Of a DNA stretch of 64,000 bases, positions 17,042 through 25,668 are shown piece after piece. This DNA is from Arthrobacter sp. OY3WO11. GTDB taxonomy: Bacteria > Actinomycetota > Actinomycetes > Actinomycetales > Micrococcaceae. Position numbers and translations under genes: made by a program. The number at the start of each line of letters is the position of its first letter. The stretch's first letter is position 1. Below the pieces are notes generated by a model. It was not told where the DNA came from and made no database searches. It saw nothing but the letters and a program-made list of their open reading frames with translations. The stretch lies in contig NZ_LWLP01000001.1 in the NCBI RefSeq assembly GCF_001641125.1, forward strand, positions 3,785,828 to 3,849,827, written 5' to 3'.

Positions 17042-18073
17042 TCAGTAGCCCGGGCTCCATCCCAGCGCAGGCGCGACGTGCCGGGCAATATTGCCCAGCA
17101 GCTTCGCGTTGAAGTCGACCCCCAATTGGTTGGGGACGGTCAGCAGGAGGGTGTCGGCCGCCTGGACGGCGGTGTCCGCAGCAAGCTGCTCCGCCAGCAG
17201 GTCCGGTGCGCCCGCGTAGCTCTTCCCGAACCTTGCAGTGAGCCCGTCAATAATTCCCACCTGGTCCCGACCGTCCCGAAGGGCGGCACCGGCAAAGAAA
17301 CGGCTGTCTTCCTCTTCCACGATTGGCAGGACACTCCGGCTGACCGACACCCGTGGCGTATGCTCGTGGCCTGCTGTTGCCCAGGCGTCCCTGAACAGCT
17401 GGATCTGCTCGGCCTGGAGTTCGTGGAAGGGCACGCCGGTATCCTCCGTCAGCAGCGTGGAGCTCATCAGGTTCATCCCGAGTTCCGCGGCCCAGACGGC
17501 TGTCTTCCGGGTCCCGGCTCCCCACCAGATTCGCTCGGCGAGCCCGGGCGACTGCGGCTGGACCGGCAGGAGCCCGGTGGCTCCGCCTGCGTAGCGGGGA
17601 TCTGCTTCCGCGACTCCCGCGCCGGTGATCGCCTTCCGGAAGAGGGCGGTATGGCGCCGGGCCATATCGGCGTCAGTTTCGCCGGGCTCCGGCACGTAGC
17701 CGAAAGCTGCCGCTCCCTGGCTGGCAGGCTCGGGTGACCCGCGGCTGATGCCGAGCTGCAGCCGGCCGCCGCTGATCAGGTCCGCGGCCGCGGCTTCCTC
17801 GGCCATATAGAGCGGGTTTTCGTACCGCATGTCGATAACGCCCGTGCCGATCTCAATCCTGGTGGTGCGCGCCGCGATGGCGGACAGAAGCGGGAATGGC
17901 GAGGCCTGCTGCCGGGCGAAGTGGTGCACCCGGAAGAATGCGCCGTCCAGCCCAAGCTCCTCGGCGGCAACGGACAGGTCGATGGCCTGGAGGAGGGCAT
18001 CACCGGGGGTCCTGGTGCGGGAGCCCTGCCCGGGACCCCAATGGCCAAATGAGAGAAATCCGATGCGCTCCAT
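17042..18073 (-). CDS. LLM class flavin-dependent oxidoreductase
   Basis: The 343-residue protein shows the bacterial luciferase-like TIM-barrel pattern: ELGLDGAFFRVHHF, IEIGTGVIDMRYENP, LISGGRLQLGISRGSPEP. Such enzymes use reduced FMN or F420 on diverse small molecules; the cofactor and substrate are not readable here. It is divergent from the ynfA gene (about 90 bp between starts) and separated by 174 bp from the ferredoxin reductase gene, so it is probably monocistronic. Confidence 0.87.
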   Translation of the reverse strand: MERIGFLSFGHWGPGQGSRTRTPGDALLQAIDLSVAAEELGLDGAFFRVHHFARQQASPFPLLSAIAARTTRIEIGTGVIDMRYENPLYMAEEAAAADLISGGRLQLGISRGSPEPASQGAAAFGYVPEPGETDADMARRHTALFRKAITGAGVAEADPRYAGGATGLLPVQPQSPGLAERIWWGAGTRKTAVWAAELGMNLMSSTLLTEDTGVPFHELQAEQIQLFRDAWATAGHEHTPRVSVSRSVLPIVEEEDSRFFAGAALRDGRDQVGIIDGLTARFGKSYAGAPDLLAEQLAADTAVQAADTLLLTVPNQLGVDFNAKLLGNIARHVAPALGWSPGY

Positions 18074-18162
18074 ACCTGGCCCAACCCGGGCCCGGCCCCC
18101 GGCATTCCCGCCCTTGTGAAGCCGGCTGGCATGATGGCGTCGTGGGTATCCCTGATGAAGCT

Positions 18163-18501
18163 GTGAGCATCTCCAAGACGGTGGTGCTGTTTGTCCTGGC
18201 TGCTGCGGCGGAGATTGGCGGCGCGTGGCTGGTGTGGCAGTCAGTGCGTGAGGGCAAGGACTGGTGGTGGGCTGGCCTGGGCGTCATCGCCCTGGGGGCT
18301 TATGGTTTCGTGGCCACGTTCCAGCCTGATGCCCACTTCGGGCGGATCCTGGCGGCCTACGGCGGGGTGTTTGTGGCCGGATCCCTTGCCTGGGGAATGA
18401 TTTTTGACGGCTTCCGGCCGGACCGCTGGGACATCGCTGGCTCACTGATCTGCCTGCTGGGCGTGGCCGTGATCATGTTCGCCCCTCGCAGCGGGGCATA
18501 G
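18163..18501 (+). CDS. YnfA family small membrane protein (UPF0060)
   Basis: This protein of 112 residues has four membrane helices and the family text LAAAAEIGGAWLVWQ near the N-terminus. YnfA proteins have been linked to small-multidrug-resistance-type efflux, but the role in this lineage is unproven. GTG at 18163 gives the usual family length (108-112); a GTG at 18142 would add seven residues and also lacks a clear ribosome site. Confidence 0.85.
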   Translation: MSISKTVVLFVLAAAAEIGGAWLVWQSVREGKDWWWAGLGVIALGAYGFVATFQPDAHFGRILAAYGGVFVAGSLAWGMIFDGFRPDRWDIAGSLICLLGVAVIMFAPRSGA

Positions 18502-18573
18502 CGCATCAGGGCACAGTGCGGCGGCGGACAGCGCAGCAGAGGATGCACGCAGCCGCATAGCTAAACTGGCACC

Positions 18574-18978
18574 GTGACCAACCGCGAGCAGCCCGCTAAC
18601 GCCCCCGAACCGACGTCGCGCGGGAAAATCGCCGAACGCCTGCTGCCTGGCGGAGAGGAACCGGACCCGCGCTTCACCCTGGCCAACGAGCGCACGTTCC
18701 TTGCCTGGATCCGCACGTCCCTCGCGCTGCTGGCAGGCGGCATCGCCATTGAAGCCTTCACCTCGGACCTCTTCCTGGAGCCGGTCCGCAAGGGCCTGGC
18801 GGTGGTCCTGCTTCTGCTCGGCATGCTGTTGAGCGCCGGCTCCGCTGTCCGGTGGCTCCGGGTGGAACGCAGCATGCGCAACAAGGCACCGCTGCCGCTG
18901 CCGCTCATCGTGCCGCTGCTGGCCGCCGCCGGCGCGCTGGCTGCCGCCGTCGTGCTGATCTTCATTCTCTGGCGCTGA
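18574..18978 (+). CDS. DUF202 membrane protein, first of a tandem pair
   Basis: The 134-residue protein has the DUF202 start RFTLANERTFLAWIRTSLALL (about residue 33) and three hydrophobic helices, like E. coli YidH. Starts with GTG. The next DUF202 gene begins 3 bp after the stop, so the pair is one operon. Function unknown. Confidence 0.85.
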   Translation: MTNREQPANAPEPTSRGKIAERLLPGGEEPDPRFTLANERTFLAWIRTSLALLAGGIAIEAFTSDLFLEPVRKGLAVVLLLLGMLLSAGSAVRWLRVERSMRNKAPLPLPLIVPLLAAAGALAAAVVLIFILWR

Positions 18979-18981
18979 CCC

Positions 18982-19317
18982 GTGGCACCATCCCGCGGCG
19001 CACCACTGCATGAGGATCCCGGCCTTCAGCCTGAACGGACCACGCTGGCCTGGGGCAGGACCATGCTGGCCCTGGTGACAGTCAGCGCGATCTTCCTGCG
19101 CTGGCTGCCGCAGCATGGCCTGCCTATCCTGCTGCTGTTCACCGTGTCGGCCGCAACGGCCGCCGGCATCTACTTCACGCAGCGGCGCCGCTACCGCGTG
19201 AGTTCGCACGGTATCCGCAAGGAAATGCACGACGCCGATATCACCGCCGTGCTGTGGACGGCTTTTGCCGGGGTAATGCTGGGCGCCCTCGGCATCGGCG
19301 TGGTGCTCATTGGCTAG
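18982..19317 (+). CDS. DUF202 membrane protein, second of a tandem pair
   Basis: The 111-residue protein has the shorter DUF202 pattern PERTTLAWGRTMLAL and three helices, like E. coli YidG. Starts with GTG, 3 bp after the first DUF202 stop. In enteric bacteria the two DUF202 proteins are also adjacent, which suggests a heteromeric membrane complex. Function unknown. Confidence 0.82.
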   Translation: MAPSRGAPLHEDPGLQPERTTLAWGRTMLALVTVSAIFLRWLPQHGLPILLLFTVSAATAAGIYFTQRRRYRVSSHGIRKEMHDADITAVLWTAFAGVMLGALGIGVVLIG

Positions 19318-19352
19318 TGCCGCCGTGCAGAGCCGCCTGTGCGAACGCGGGC

Positions 19353-19751
19353 TTAGAACATGGGCAGGAAGAAGCCGGCAAGAAATGCGGCCGCGCCAAT
19401 GCCTGTCAGGTACCGGCCCAGCAGCGCCGCTGTCCTGCCCGCCTCTTCCGGCGCAGCAGTTTGCCACTGGGTGGGACGTTTGGGGTGGTAGTACACCGGG
19501 AGGGTGTCGCCTACGGCCAGGTCCCTGATGTCGTGGGGTGACATGGGCGCGTGGTGCACCTGGTATTTGCGGTCGAACCAGCGGAATCCCACGCCGGTGC
19601 TGTCGGAGTACACCACGGCCTCGGCCACGGCCCACGGATGAACGAAGCGGCGGAGGAAGCCTGTGTAGAAGAGCAATGCGAGCCCGGCGGGCAGGCACAA
19701 CCAGGTCAGCATTTCCAGGATTGGACCTGCCATATCAAGCACAGTGGGCAT
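19353..19751 (-). CDS. DUF3592-like membrane protein
   Basis: The 132-residue protein has an N-terminal hydrophobic helix, a central beta-rich soluble part that ends VGDTLPVYYHPKRP, and a C-terminal helix. This two-helix layout with a VYYHPxxP motif is the DUF3592 pattern. No function is known. It is convergent with the DUF202 pair and divergent from the DUF2630 gene. Confidence 0.72.
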   Translation of the reverse strand: MPTVLDMAGPILEMLTWLCLPAGLALLFYTGFLRRFVHPWAVAEAVVYSDSTGVGFRWFDRKYQVHHAPMSPHDIRDLAVGDTLPVYYHPKRPTQWQTAAPEEAGRTAALLGRYLTGIGAAAFLAGFFLPMF

Positions 19752-19807
19752 GATTCAGATGGTACAGGCGTACGCTGGGGAGACCGGTCCGGGAGTAGAG
19801 GGAAGCC

Positions 19808-20044
19808 ATGAACGATCAGGATATTTTGACGCGCATCCAAGCCCTCGTTGACGAGGAGCACTCACTGCGGGAGGCTTCCGGGGACGGACAGGTGCCGGAC
19901 AAGGCGCGGCTGAAGCAGGTGGAGGAAAGCCTGGACCAGTGCTGGGACCTGCTGCGGCAACGCAGGGCCAAGACAGAATCCGGTGAGAACCCCAACGATG
20001 CCGAAGCCCGGCCCGTCAGCGAAGTTGAAGGCTACAAACAGTAG
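19808..20044 (+). CDS. DUF2630 family protein
   Basis: The 78-residue product starts with DQDILTRIQALVDEEHSLR and continues as a charged, probably two-helix hairpin ending LDQCWDLLRQRRAK. That is the DUF2630 family, common in Actinobacteria and without known function. It is 23 bp upstream of the nitrilase gene and is probably co-transcribed with it. Confidence 0.85.
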   Translation: MNDQDILTRIQALVDEEHSLREASGDGQVPDKARLKQVEESLDQCWDLLRQRRAKTESGENPNDAEARPVSEVEGYKQ

Positions 20045-20067
20045 CGGCCAAACAGATTGGAGCGTCT

Positions 20068-20862
20068 ATGCGTCTGGCTGTTGCCCAGATCATCAGCAGT
20101 GCAGACCCCGCAGAAAACCTGGGGCTGATCCGCGACTACGCTGCCCAGGCGAAAGCCGCCGGTGCCGAGCTGGTGGTATTTCCCGAGGCCGCCATGCGTG
20201 CCTTCGGCCACTCCCTCCGCGACGTCGCAGAGCCGCTCGACGGGCCTTGGGCTGGGGAAGTCCGGGCCATGGCGCGGGAACTGGATATTGCGATCGTGGC
20301 CGGGATGTTTACTCCCGGAAAGGACGGGCGGGTCCGCAATACCCTGCTGGTCACGGGCCCCGGGGTGGAAACGTCCTACGACAAGGTCCACCTCTTCGAC
20401 GCTTTCGGTTTTGCCGAGTCCAAGACTGTGGACGCGGGTGAAACCCCCGTGACTTTCGAGCTCAACGGCACGGTCTTCGGACTCGCCACCTGCTACGACG
20501 TCCGCTTCCCGGCCCTTTTCACCGCCAACGCCCGGGCCGGGGCGGAGGTCAACATCGTGTGCGCGTCCTGGGGAGCCGGCGAGGGCAAGGCGGAACAGTG
20601 GGACCTCCTGGTGCGGGCACGCGCCCTGGACAGCACCACGTTTGTGGTGGCCTGCGGTCAAGGAGACCCGGAAACCATCGGCGCCGGTCCGGCAGGGAGC
20701 GCCCCAACGGGCATAGGGCACAGCGCGGTGATCGACCCCCTGGGCTCCGCCGTAGTGGCGCTGGGCGGCAAGCCGGAACTCGCCGTCGTCGATATCGACC
20801 CGTCCGTGGTGGATGAGGTGCGCAGCAAGCTTCCCGTGCTGGCCAACGCACGGCAGTTCTGA
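20068..20862 (+). CDS. Carbon-nitrogen hydrolase (nitrilase superfamily)
   Basis: The 264-residue protein has the nitrilase triad: Glu in VVFPEAAM (about residue 41), Lys in YDKVHLFD (about 109) and Cys in GLATCYDVRFP (about 142). It probably hydrolyses an amide rather than a nitrile, as most of this branch (omega-amidase or carbamoylase-like) do; the substrate is unknown. A strong hairpin follows at 20911-20955. DUF2630 precedes it. Confidence 0.88.
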   Translation: MRLAVAQIISSADPAENLGLIRDYAAQAKAAGAELVVFPEAAMRAFGHSLRDVAEPLDGPWAGEVRAMARELDIAIVAGMFTPGKDGRVRNTLLVTGPGVETSYDKVHLFDAFGFAESKTVDAGETPVTFELNGTVFGLATCYDVRFPALFTANARAGAEVNIVCASWGAGEGKAEQWDLLVRARALDSTTFVVACGQGDPETIGAGPAGSAPTGIGHSAVIDPLGSAVVALGGKPELAVVDIDPSVVDEVRSKLPVLANARQF

Positions 20863-20910
20863 CTCCTTCGCTGCCGCCCTCCCGCTGAGCCTCCCCACCT
20901 TTGGCAGCGC

Positions 20911-20955
20911 ACGACGACTGCGTGCCGCACCTTCTCCGCGGCGCGCCGTCGTCGT
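20911..20955 (+). terminator. Intrinsic terminator of the nitrilase gene
   Basis: Arms 20911-20928 and 20938-20955 form an 18-bp stem with one mismatch and one G-U pair, a 9-nt loop, then TCTTT. It starts 48 bp after the stop codon. Confidence 0.82.
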
Positions 20956-21131
20956 TCTTTCAGGATGGGAATTTCAGCACCCGGGAGGGGTGAGCCACCG
21001 GTTACGCGCAGGAAACCTGCCCCGTTCTTCGCGTTCGACGACGGTTCTCACCAGTGACGCGGTGCGTCCCCCGCCGTTGCGCTGGCCTGAGGCTATTTGC
21101 CGTCAGGGCATCGCTGCAAGGAGGGCAGCGG

Positions 21132-21147
21132 TTAACAAGCTTGAAAC
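21132..21147 (+). promoter_or_regulatory. Possible GlnR-type nitrogen box upstream of amt
   Basis: TTAAC-N6-GAAAC (21132-21147) matches the actinobacterial GlnR pattern gTnAC-N6-GaAAC except for the first base. It lies 158 bp upstream of the ammonium transporter start, where nitrogen control is expected. A second half-box is not convincing. The rest of 20956-21305 shows no gene. Confidence 0.4.
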
Positions 21148-21305
21148 ATACTCGACGCGTGAACTTCACGTAAGGGCGGATTGTGTAACGCAGCCGCAAC
21201 TTTTGCGCGCCTTTCCCGAAACACCGGAGGACAAACATAGACGCCGGGGGAAGTGCGAGGGCCGGCAAAGAGCGCCCCGCTGGCGCAACGCGAAGGGACC
21301 CGCAG

Positions 21306-22646
21306 GTGGAAATTTCTGCCCAACATGTCTGGCTGATGATTTCAGCCGCGATGGTACTGCTGATGACGCCTGGACTGGGCCTCTTCTACGGCGGCATGAC
21401 CCGCGCCAAGGCCGCCCTCAACATGATCATGATGAGCTTCATCTCCGCCGGGATCGTCGGTGTGGTGTGGGTCCTGTGGGGCTACTCCATGACAACGGGC
21501 GACGGCGTGCTGGGCATCTTCGGCAATCCCTTCGCCAACTTCGGCCTGCAGAACCTCATGGACTCCCCCGACCTGATCAAAGCCGGCTACAGCGCCACGT
21601 TTGCGATCATCACGGTGGCGCTGATCAGCGGAGCCATCGCGGACCGCGCAAAGTTCGGCGCCTGGGCACTGTTCGTACCGCTGTGGATCACCGTGGTGTA
21701 CTGCCCACTCGCCTACATGATCTGGGGCGGCGGCCTGATGAGCGCCGGCGGAGCAGTCACCGCCGTGTTCGGCCAGGTCATCGACTTCGCCGGCGGCGCA
21801 GTGGTGGAGATCAGCTCCGGGACCGCAGCCCTGGTCCTCGCCCTGATCGTGGGCCAGCGCCACGGTTTCGCCAAGGACCCCAACCACCGCCCACACAACA
21901 TCCCCTTCATCATGCTGGGTGCCGCCATCCTGTGGTTCGGCTGGTTCGGCTTCAATGGCGGCGCGGCAACAACTGCCGAGCAGGCAGGCCTGATCTGGGT
22001 GAACACCCTGGTGACTCCCGCCGCGGCGATGCTGAGCTGGCTGGTCACCGAAAAGATCCGCCACGGGCATCCCACGTCCCTCGGTGCCGCCTCGGGTGTA
22101 GTTGCCGGGCTCGTAGCCATTACGCCCTCCTGCGCCAACATCAGCCCGGTGGCCGCTATCGGGCTGGGCTTCGTGGCCGGAGCTGCCTGTGCCATCTTCG
22201 TTGACCTGAAGTACCGTTTCGGCCTGGACGACTCGCTGGACGTTGTGGGCGTGCACCTTGGCGCCGGACTCATCGGTACCCTCGCGCTCGGCTTCATCGC
22301 CCTTCCCGTGGACGGCCAGGGCGGCGGACTCCTCTACGGCGGGGGTGCGCAGCAGCTGATAGCCCAGACGGCGGCCGTCGTTATCACCCTGCTGCTTTCC
22401 GGCACCGGGACCTATGTCATTGGCCGGGCCATCAACAAAACCATCGGCTTCCGGGTCAGCCACGAGGCAGAGACTGCCGGAGTGGATTTGGCTGAACACG
22501 CTGAGAGCGCCTACGCGTTCGGTGAAATCGGCTCCCGCTTCAATCCACTGCACTCCGCTTCCCACTCCCCCGCGGCAGAGATGGCAGCTGCCGCCGACCG
22601 GCCCAGCAAGAGCGGCTCGCGTACTAAAGAAGACTCCTTCGCCTGA
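21306..22646 (+). CDS. amt: Ammonium transporter, Amt family
   Basis: This 446-residue membrane protein has eleven predicted helices and Amt signatures: GLGLFYGGMTRAK (about residue 23), VIDFAGGAVVEIS (about 158) and DSLDVVGVHLGAG. It imports ammonium. The conserved Asp is present at 160, but the first residue of the twin-His pair is Glu (E168, codon GAG at 21807) and only the second His (VGVHLGAG) remains. The GTG at 21306 follows GAAGGGA. No glnK or glnD gene follows, unlike many actinobacterial amt operons. Confidence 0.93.
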   Translation: MEISAQHVWLMISAAMVLLMTPGLGLFYGGMTRAKAALNMIMMSFISAGIVGVVWVLWGYSMTTGDGVLGIFGNPFANFGLQNLMDSPDLIKAGYSATFAIITVALISGAIADRAKFGAWALFVPLWITVVYCPLAYMIWGGGLMSAGGAVTAVFGQVIDFAGGAVVEISSGTAALVLALIVGQRHGFAKDPNHRPHNIPFIMLGAAILWFGWFGFNGGAATTAEQAGLIWVNTLVTPAAAMLSWLVTEKIRHGHPTSLGAASGVVAGLVAITPSCANISPVAAIGLGFVAGAACAIFVDLKYRFGLDDSLDVVGVHLGAGLIGTLALGFIALPVDGQGGGLLYGGGAQQLIAQTAAVVITLLLSGTGTYVIGRAINKTIGFRVSHEAETAGVDLAEHAESAYAFGEIGSRFNPLHSASHSPAAEMAAAADRPSKSGSRTKEDSFA

Positions 22647-22691
22647 CCGGCGAGGCCTTTACGGCCGGCCAGGCGGGTCATAACTGCCGCG

Positions 22692-23306
22692 TCAGTCAGC
22701 CAGGATCTTGTAGAGCGCGCGCCGGGTCTCATCCATTTTTTCGATTGCGGCAGCGCGCTGTTCCTCGGTGACACCGGTACGGAACTGGTGGATGGCGCCC
22801 ATGAGCTTGCCGATGCTCTGGTGGAATTCGCGGTCGGAGCTGTCCGGCCCGGCATTCCAGGCATTGTCCATTTCCTCACCGTGCTCGGCCACGTAGGCCC
22901 GGCCCCGGTCCGTGAGCGTGAACTCCGTCCCGCGGCCCTCGCTGAGGGCTGAGATCAGGTCCTCGTCGACGAGTTGCTGCAGTGTGGGGTAAATGGATCC
23001 GGGACTGGGCCGCCAAGCGCCCTCCGTCTTTTCGGCAATTGTCTTGATCAGGCCGTAACCGTTGGAGGGTGCCTCGGCCAGGAGCGAGAGGATAGCTGCC
23101 CGGACATCCCCCCTGCTGGCCCGCCGTGAGCCACGGCCGAAACCCGGACCGAACCCAGGTCCAAAACCGGGTCCAAAGCCCGGTCCAAAACCAGGACCAA
23201 AGCCTCCGCCGCGGTGTCCGTGAGGCCCCCTGCGGCCCCTGCCCCGCCCGAATGGCTCCCTGCCGAATTCAGTGCCGGGAAATTTCTCCTCGTGTATGCC
23301 TTTCAT
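22692..23306 (-). CDS. PadR family transcriptional regulator with a GPGF repeat
   Basis: The 204-residue protein has a PadR winged-helix domain at residues about 65-140 (RAAILSLLAEAPSNGYGLIK, GSIYPTLQQL) and a C-terminal helical dimerisation part. The N-terminal 60 residues are unusual: His/Arg/Gly-rich, then six tandem copies of a four-residue Gly-Pro-Gly-Phe unit encoded by 23133-23204. PadR proteins usually repress their own gene and a neighbouring one. A palindromic operator overlaps the promoter at 23351-23389. The divergent gene is a class A penicillin-binding protein. Confidence 0.87.
   Translation of the reverse strand: MKGIHEEKFPGTEFGREPFGRGRGRRGPHGHRGGGFGPGFGPGFGPGFGPGFGPGFGRGSRRASRGDVRAAILSLLAEAPSNGYGLIKTIAEKTEGAWRPSPGSIYPTLQQLVDEDLISALSEGRGTEFTLTDRGRAYVAEHGEEMDNAWNAGPDSSDREFHQSIGKLMGAIHQFRTGVTEEQRAAAIEKMDETRRALYKILAD
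23133..23204 (-). repeat. Six tandem 12-bp units inside the padR-type gene
   Basis: Exactly 72 bp divide into six 12-bp units, each encoding Gly-Phe-Gly-Pro (the last Gly-Phe-Gly-Arg). Third positions differ between units, so the repeat is kept at the protein level and is not a fresh duplication. Confidence 0.85.
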
Positions 23307-23350
23307 CGTGGCATTGTCCTTTCACGTGATAAGTCCATCGACCTTGTCGA

Positions 23351-23389
23351 CGATAGTTAACGATATGTCGCTAACTATCGCTTGGTCAA
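23351..23389 (-). promoter_or_regulatory. PadR promoter with overlapping palindromic operator
   Basis: On the minus strand TTGACC (23389-23384), an 18-bp spacer and TATCGT (23365-23360) form a promoter. The inverted repeat CGATAGTTA-N12-TAACTATCG (23351-23380) covers the spacer and the -10 box, so a bound dimer would block transcription. It lies 45-75 bp upstream of the PadR start. Confidence 0.7.
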
Positions 23390-23484
23390 GAACAGGAGTG
23401 TGACCAAATCCTGACCTTTCAGCAGGGCAATGTGCGGCTGGACCGGCGTAGTCTTTTGAGACCTCCAAGCTCGAGGGCTGAAAG

Positions 23485-25668
23485 ATGGCGAAGAAAAGGA
23501 AGCGCAGAAGCGGTTTCGGCGCTGCCCTGGGAAGGTTCCTAGGGTTCCTGGCGGCGAGTGCCATGTGCGGGGTCCTGGCGGCCAGCCTGGTGGTTCCGGC
23601 GGTGGCGGCAGCGGGATTCGGCGTCAGTAATTCCATTGGCTTCTTCGACAGCCTGCCCGAGGAACTCACTGTCCAGCCGCCGTCGCAATCCACTAAAGTC
23701 CTCACCTCCGATGGCCAGCCAATCGCTACTTTCTTTGCCGAGAACCGCGTCAGGATTCCGCTGGAACAGATGTCTCCCCACATCAAGGACGCGATCATCG
23801 CCATCGAGGACAGCAGGTTCTATGAACACGCTGGCATCGACCCCCAGGGGATCGTGCGGGCAGTGGTGTCCAACCTGACACAGGGTGGCCAGCAGGGCGC
23901 CTCAACCATCACGCAGCAGTACGTCACCAACGTGATCAACGAAGCACGCTTGTCGCAGGACAGGCCGGACGAGGTGATCCTCTCCGGACAGAAGGACGTT
24001 GGTGACAAGCTGCGGGAGATGAAGCTGGCCATTGCGTTGGAAAAAAAGTTCACCAAGGAGCAGATCCTTGAGGGGTACCTGAACATCGTCTTCTTCAACA
24101 GCGACGCCTATGGGATCGAGGCAGCGTCGCGCTACTTCTTCAGCACCACCGCCAAGGACCTCACCCTTCCGCAAGCCGCGCTGCTGGCCGGGCTCGTCAA
24201 CAGCCCCACCTTCTACAACCCTGCGATCAACGCGGACAAGTCAATCGTCCGCCGGAACCAGGTGCTCTCGGAGATGCTGCTCCAGGGCAAGATCACGCAG
24301 GTTCAGCACGATGAAGCAGTGGCCACGCCGATTGAGCTGAAGATCAGTCCGGAGCGGCAGGGCTGCGCCTACGCGGCCATGGCGCCGTACTTCTGTGACT
24401 ACATTTCCCATCTCATCCTGAACAACCCGGCGTACGGGCCCAGCCTGATAGAGCGGCAGCGGAAGCTGTACCGCGGCGGCCTGACTATTGTCACCACCCT
24501 GGACAGCAGGCTGCAGGCAGCCGCCCAGGCGCAGGTGGACGGCACGGCCGGACCAAACCCGGACCGGTGGGGCGCCGCCCTGGTCACCGTGCAGCCCGGG
24601 ACCGGCAAGATCCTGGCGATGGCCCAGAACACGGTATTCCTCCCGGAACCGGGCAAGTTCGACACGCACCTGAACTTCAACGTGGATGCCAAGGACCCGC
24701 AGGGGAACGACCTCAACGGAGCGGGCGGCTTCCAGCCCGGGTCCACCATGAAACCGTTCACCTTCGCCGAGTGGCTGAACCAGGGCAAGTCCCTGACCGC
24801 GGAGGTGGACGCTTCACGGCGCGTTTATCCGCTGGACTTTCCGTGGCGGTCCAGCTGCGGGAAGGTGATGGGTGCCTACAGCACCGCGCAGAACAACCCC
24901 ACGCTCGGGGCTGCTGACGACCTCCAGAACGCCGAGGAGGGCTTCTACCGGAAGATGCCCATCAATTACGGGCTGTACAACTCGATCAACACGGCCACGT
25001 TCGCCACCGCCGCGCAGCTGGATTTCTGCGGTATCCAGAAGATGGTGGACGCGGTGGGGCTGCACAGCGGACTGGATGGAGCCCCGGTCAACATGCATCA
25101 GCTGGGCAACATTCTCGGCGCTATCGGCGTCGCTCCGCTTCACCTGGCCAATGCCTTTGCCACGTTCGCCAATGACGGCCGCTATTGCACACCCATCGCG
25201 CTGGCGGACGTCAAGGATGCAACCGGCGGCAATCTGCCCGCCCAGCCCGTGGAGTGCCGTGACGCCGTAAAGCCGGACGTGGCCCGTGGGGTCAACAATG
25301 TGCTGCAGGATGTGCTCGTCAGGGGCTCGGGCGTCTGGATCAATCCCAAAACCCACGACAAGTTCCCGGTGGCGGCCAAGACCGGCACCTCGAACAACAA
25401 CGGGTCCACCTGGATCGTTGGCTACACTTCCGGGATTGCCACCGCTTCATTCTTCGGCGACGCCCTTGAGGGACAGAAGCGGGCCGGACAGAACGTCACC
25501 ATCAACGGGACCTTCTATCCCCGCCTTGACGGCTACATGATTGCCGGACCGCAGTGGGCCAACTACATGCTTCAGGCGGCGCCGCTGTACCCCACCAATG
25601 GGTTTCCCCCTCCTCCGCCATCGATGATGGGCCCGAGTCCCTCACCGTCACCCAGCCCTCGTCCCTAA
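23485..25668 (+). CDS. Class A penicillin-binding protein (transglycosylase/transpeptidase)
   Basis: This 727-residue bifunctional cell-wall enzyme has an N-terminal membrane anchor (about residues 12-40), a GT51 transglycosylase domain with catalytic Glu in IEDSRFYEHAGID and the GASTITQQYV motif, then a transpeptidase domain with STMK (active Ser), SIN and KTGTS motifs. The C-terminus is a short Pro/Ser tail. It polymerises and cross-links peptidoglycan outside the membrane. It lies divergently opposite the PadR gene, and its stop overlaps the convergent DUF222 gene by 4 bp. Confidence 0.93.
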   Translation: MAKKRKRRSGFGAALGRFLGFLAASAMCGVLAASLVVPAVAAAGFGVSNSIGFFDSLPEELTVQPPSQSTKVLTSDGQPIATFFAENRVRIPLEQMSPHIKDAIIAIEDSRFYEHAGIDPQGIVRAVVSNLTQGGQQGASTITQQYVTNVINEARLSQDRPDEVILSGQKDVGDKLREMKLAIALEKKFTKEQILEGYLNIVFFNSDAYGIEAASRYFFSTTAKDLTLPQAALLAGLVNSPTFYNPAINADKSIVRRNQVLSEMLLQGKITQVQHDEAVATPIELKISPERQGCAYAAMAPYFCDYISHLILNNPAYGPSLIERQRKLYRGGLTIVTTLDSRLQAAAQAQVDGTAGPNPDRWGAALVTVQPGTGKILAMAQNTVFLPEPGKFDTHLNFNVDAKDPQGNDLNGAGGFQPGSTMKPFTFAEWLNQGKSLTAEVDASRRVYPLDFPWRSSCGKVMGAYSTAQNNPTLGAADDLQNAEEGFYRKMPINYGLYNSINTATFATAAQLDFCGIQKMVDAVGLHSGLDGAPVNMHQLGNILGAIGVAPLHLANAFATFANDGRYCTPIALADVKDATGGNLPAQPVECRDAVKPDVARGVNNVLQDVLVRGSGVWINPKTHDKFPVAAKTGTSNNNGSTWIVGYTSGIATASFFGDALEGQKRAGQNVTINGTFYPRLDGYMIAGPQWANYMLQAAPLYPTNGFPPPPPSMMGPSPSPSPSPRP

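Noticed and set aside
20813..22204. 463-codon frame across the terminator and amt gene
   Set aside because: Out of frame with the Amt protein, Arg/Pro-rich, and it reads through a strong hairpin.
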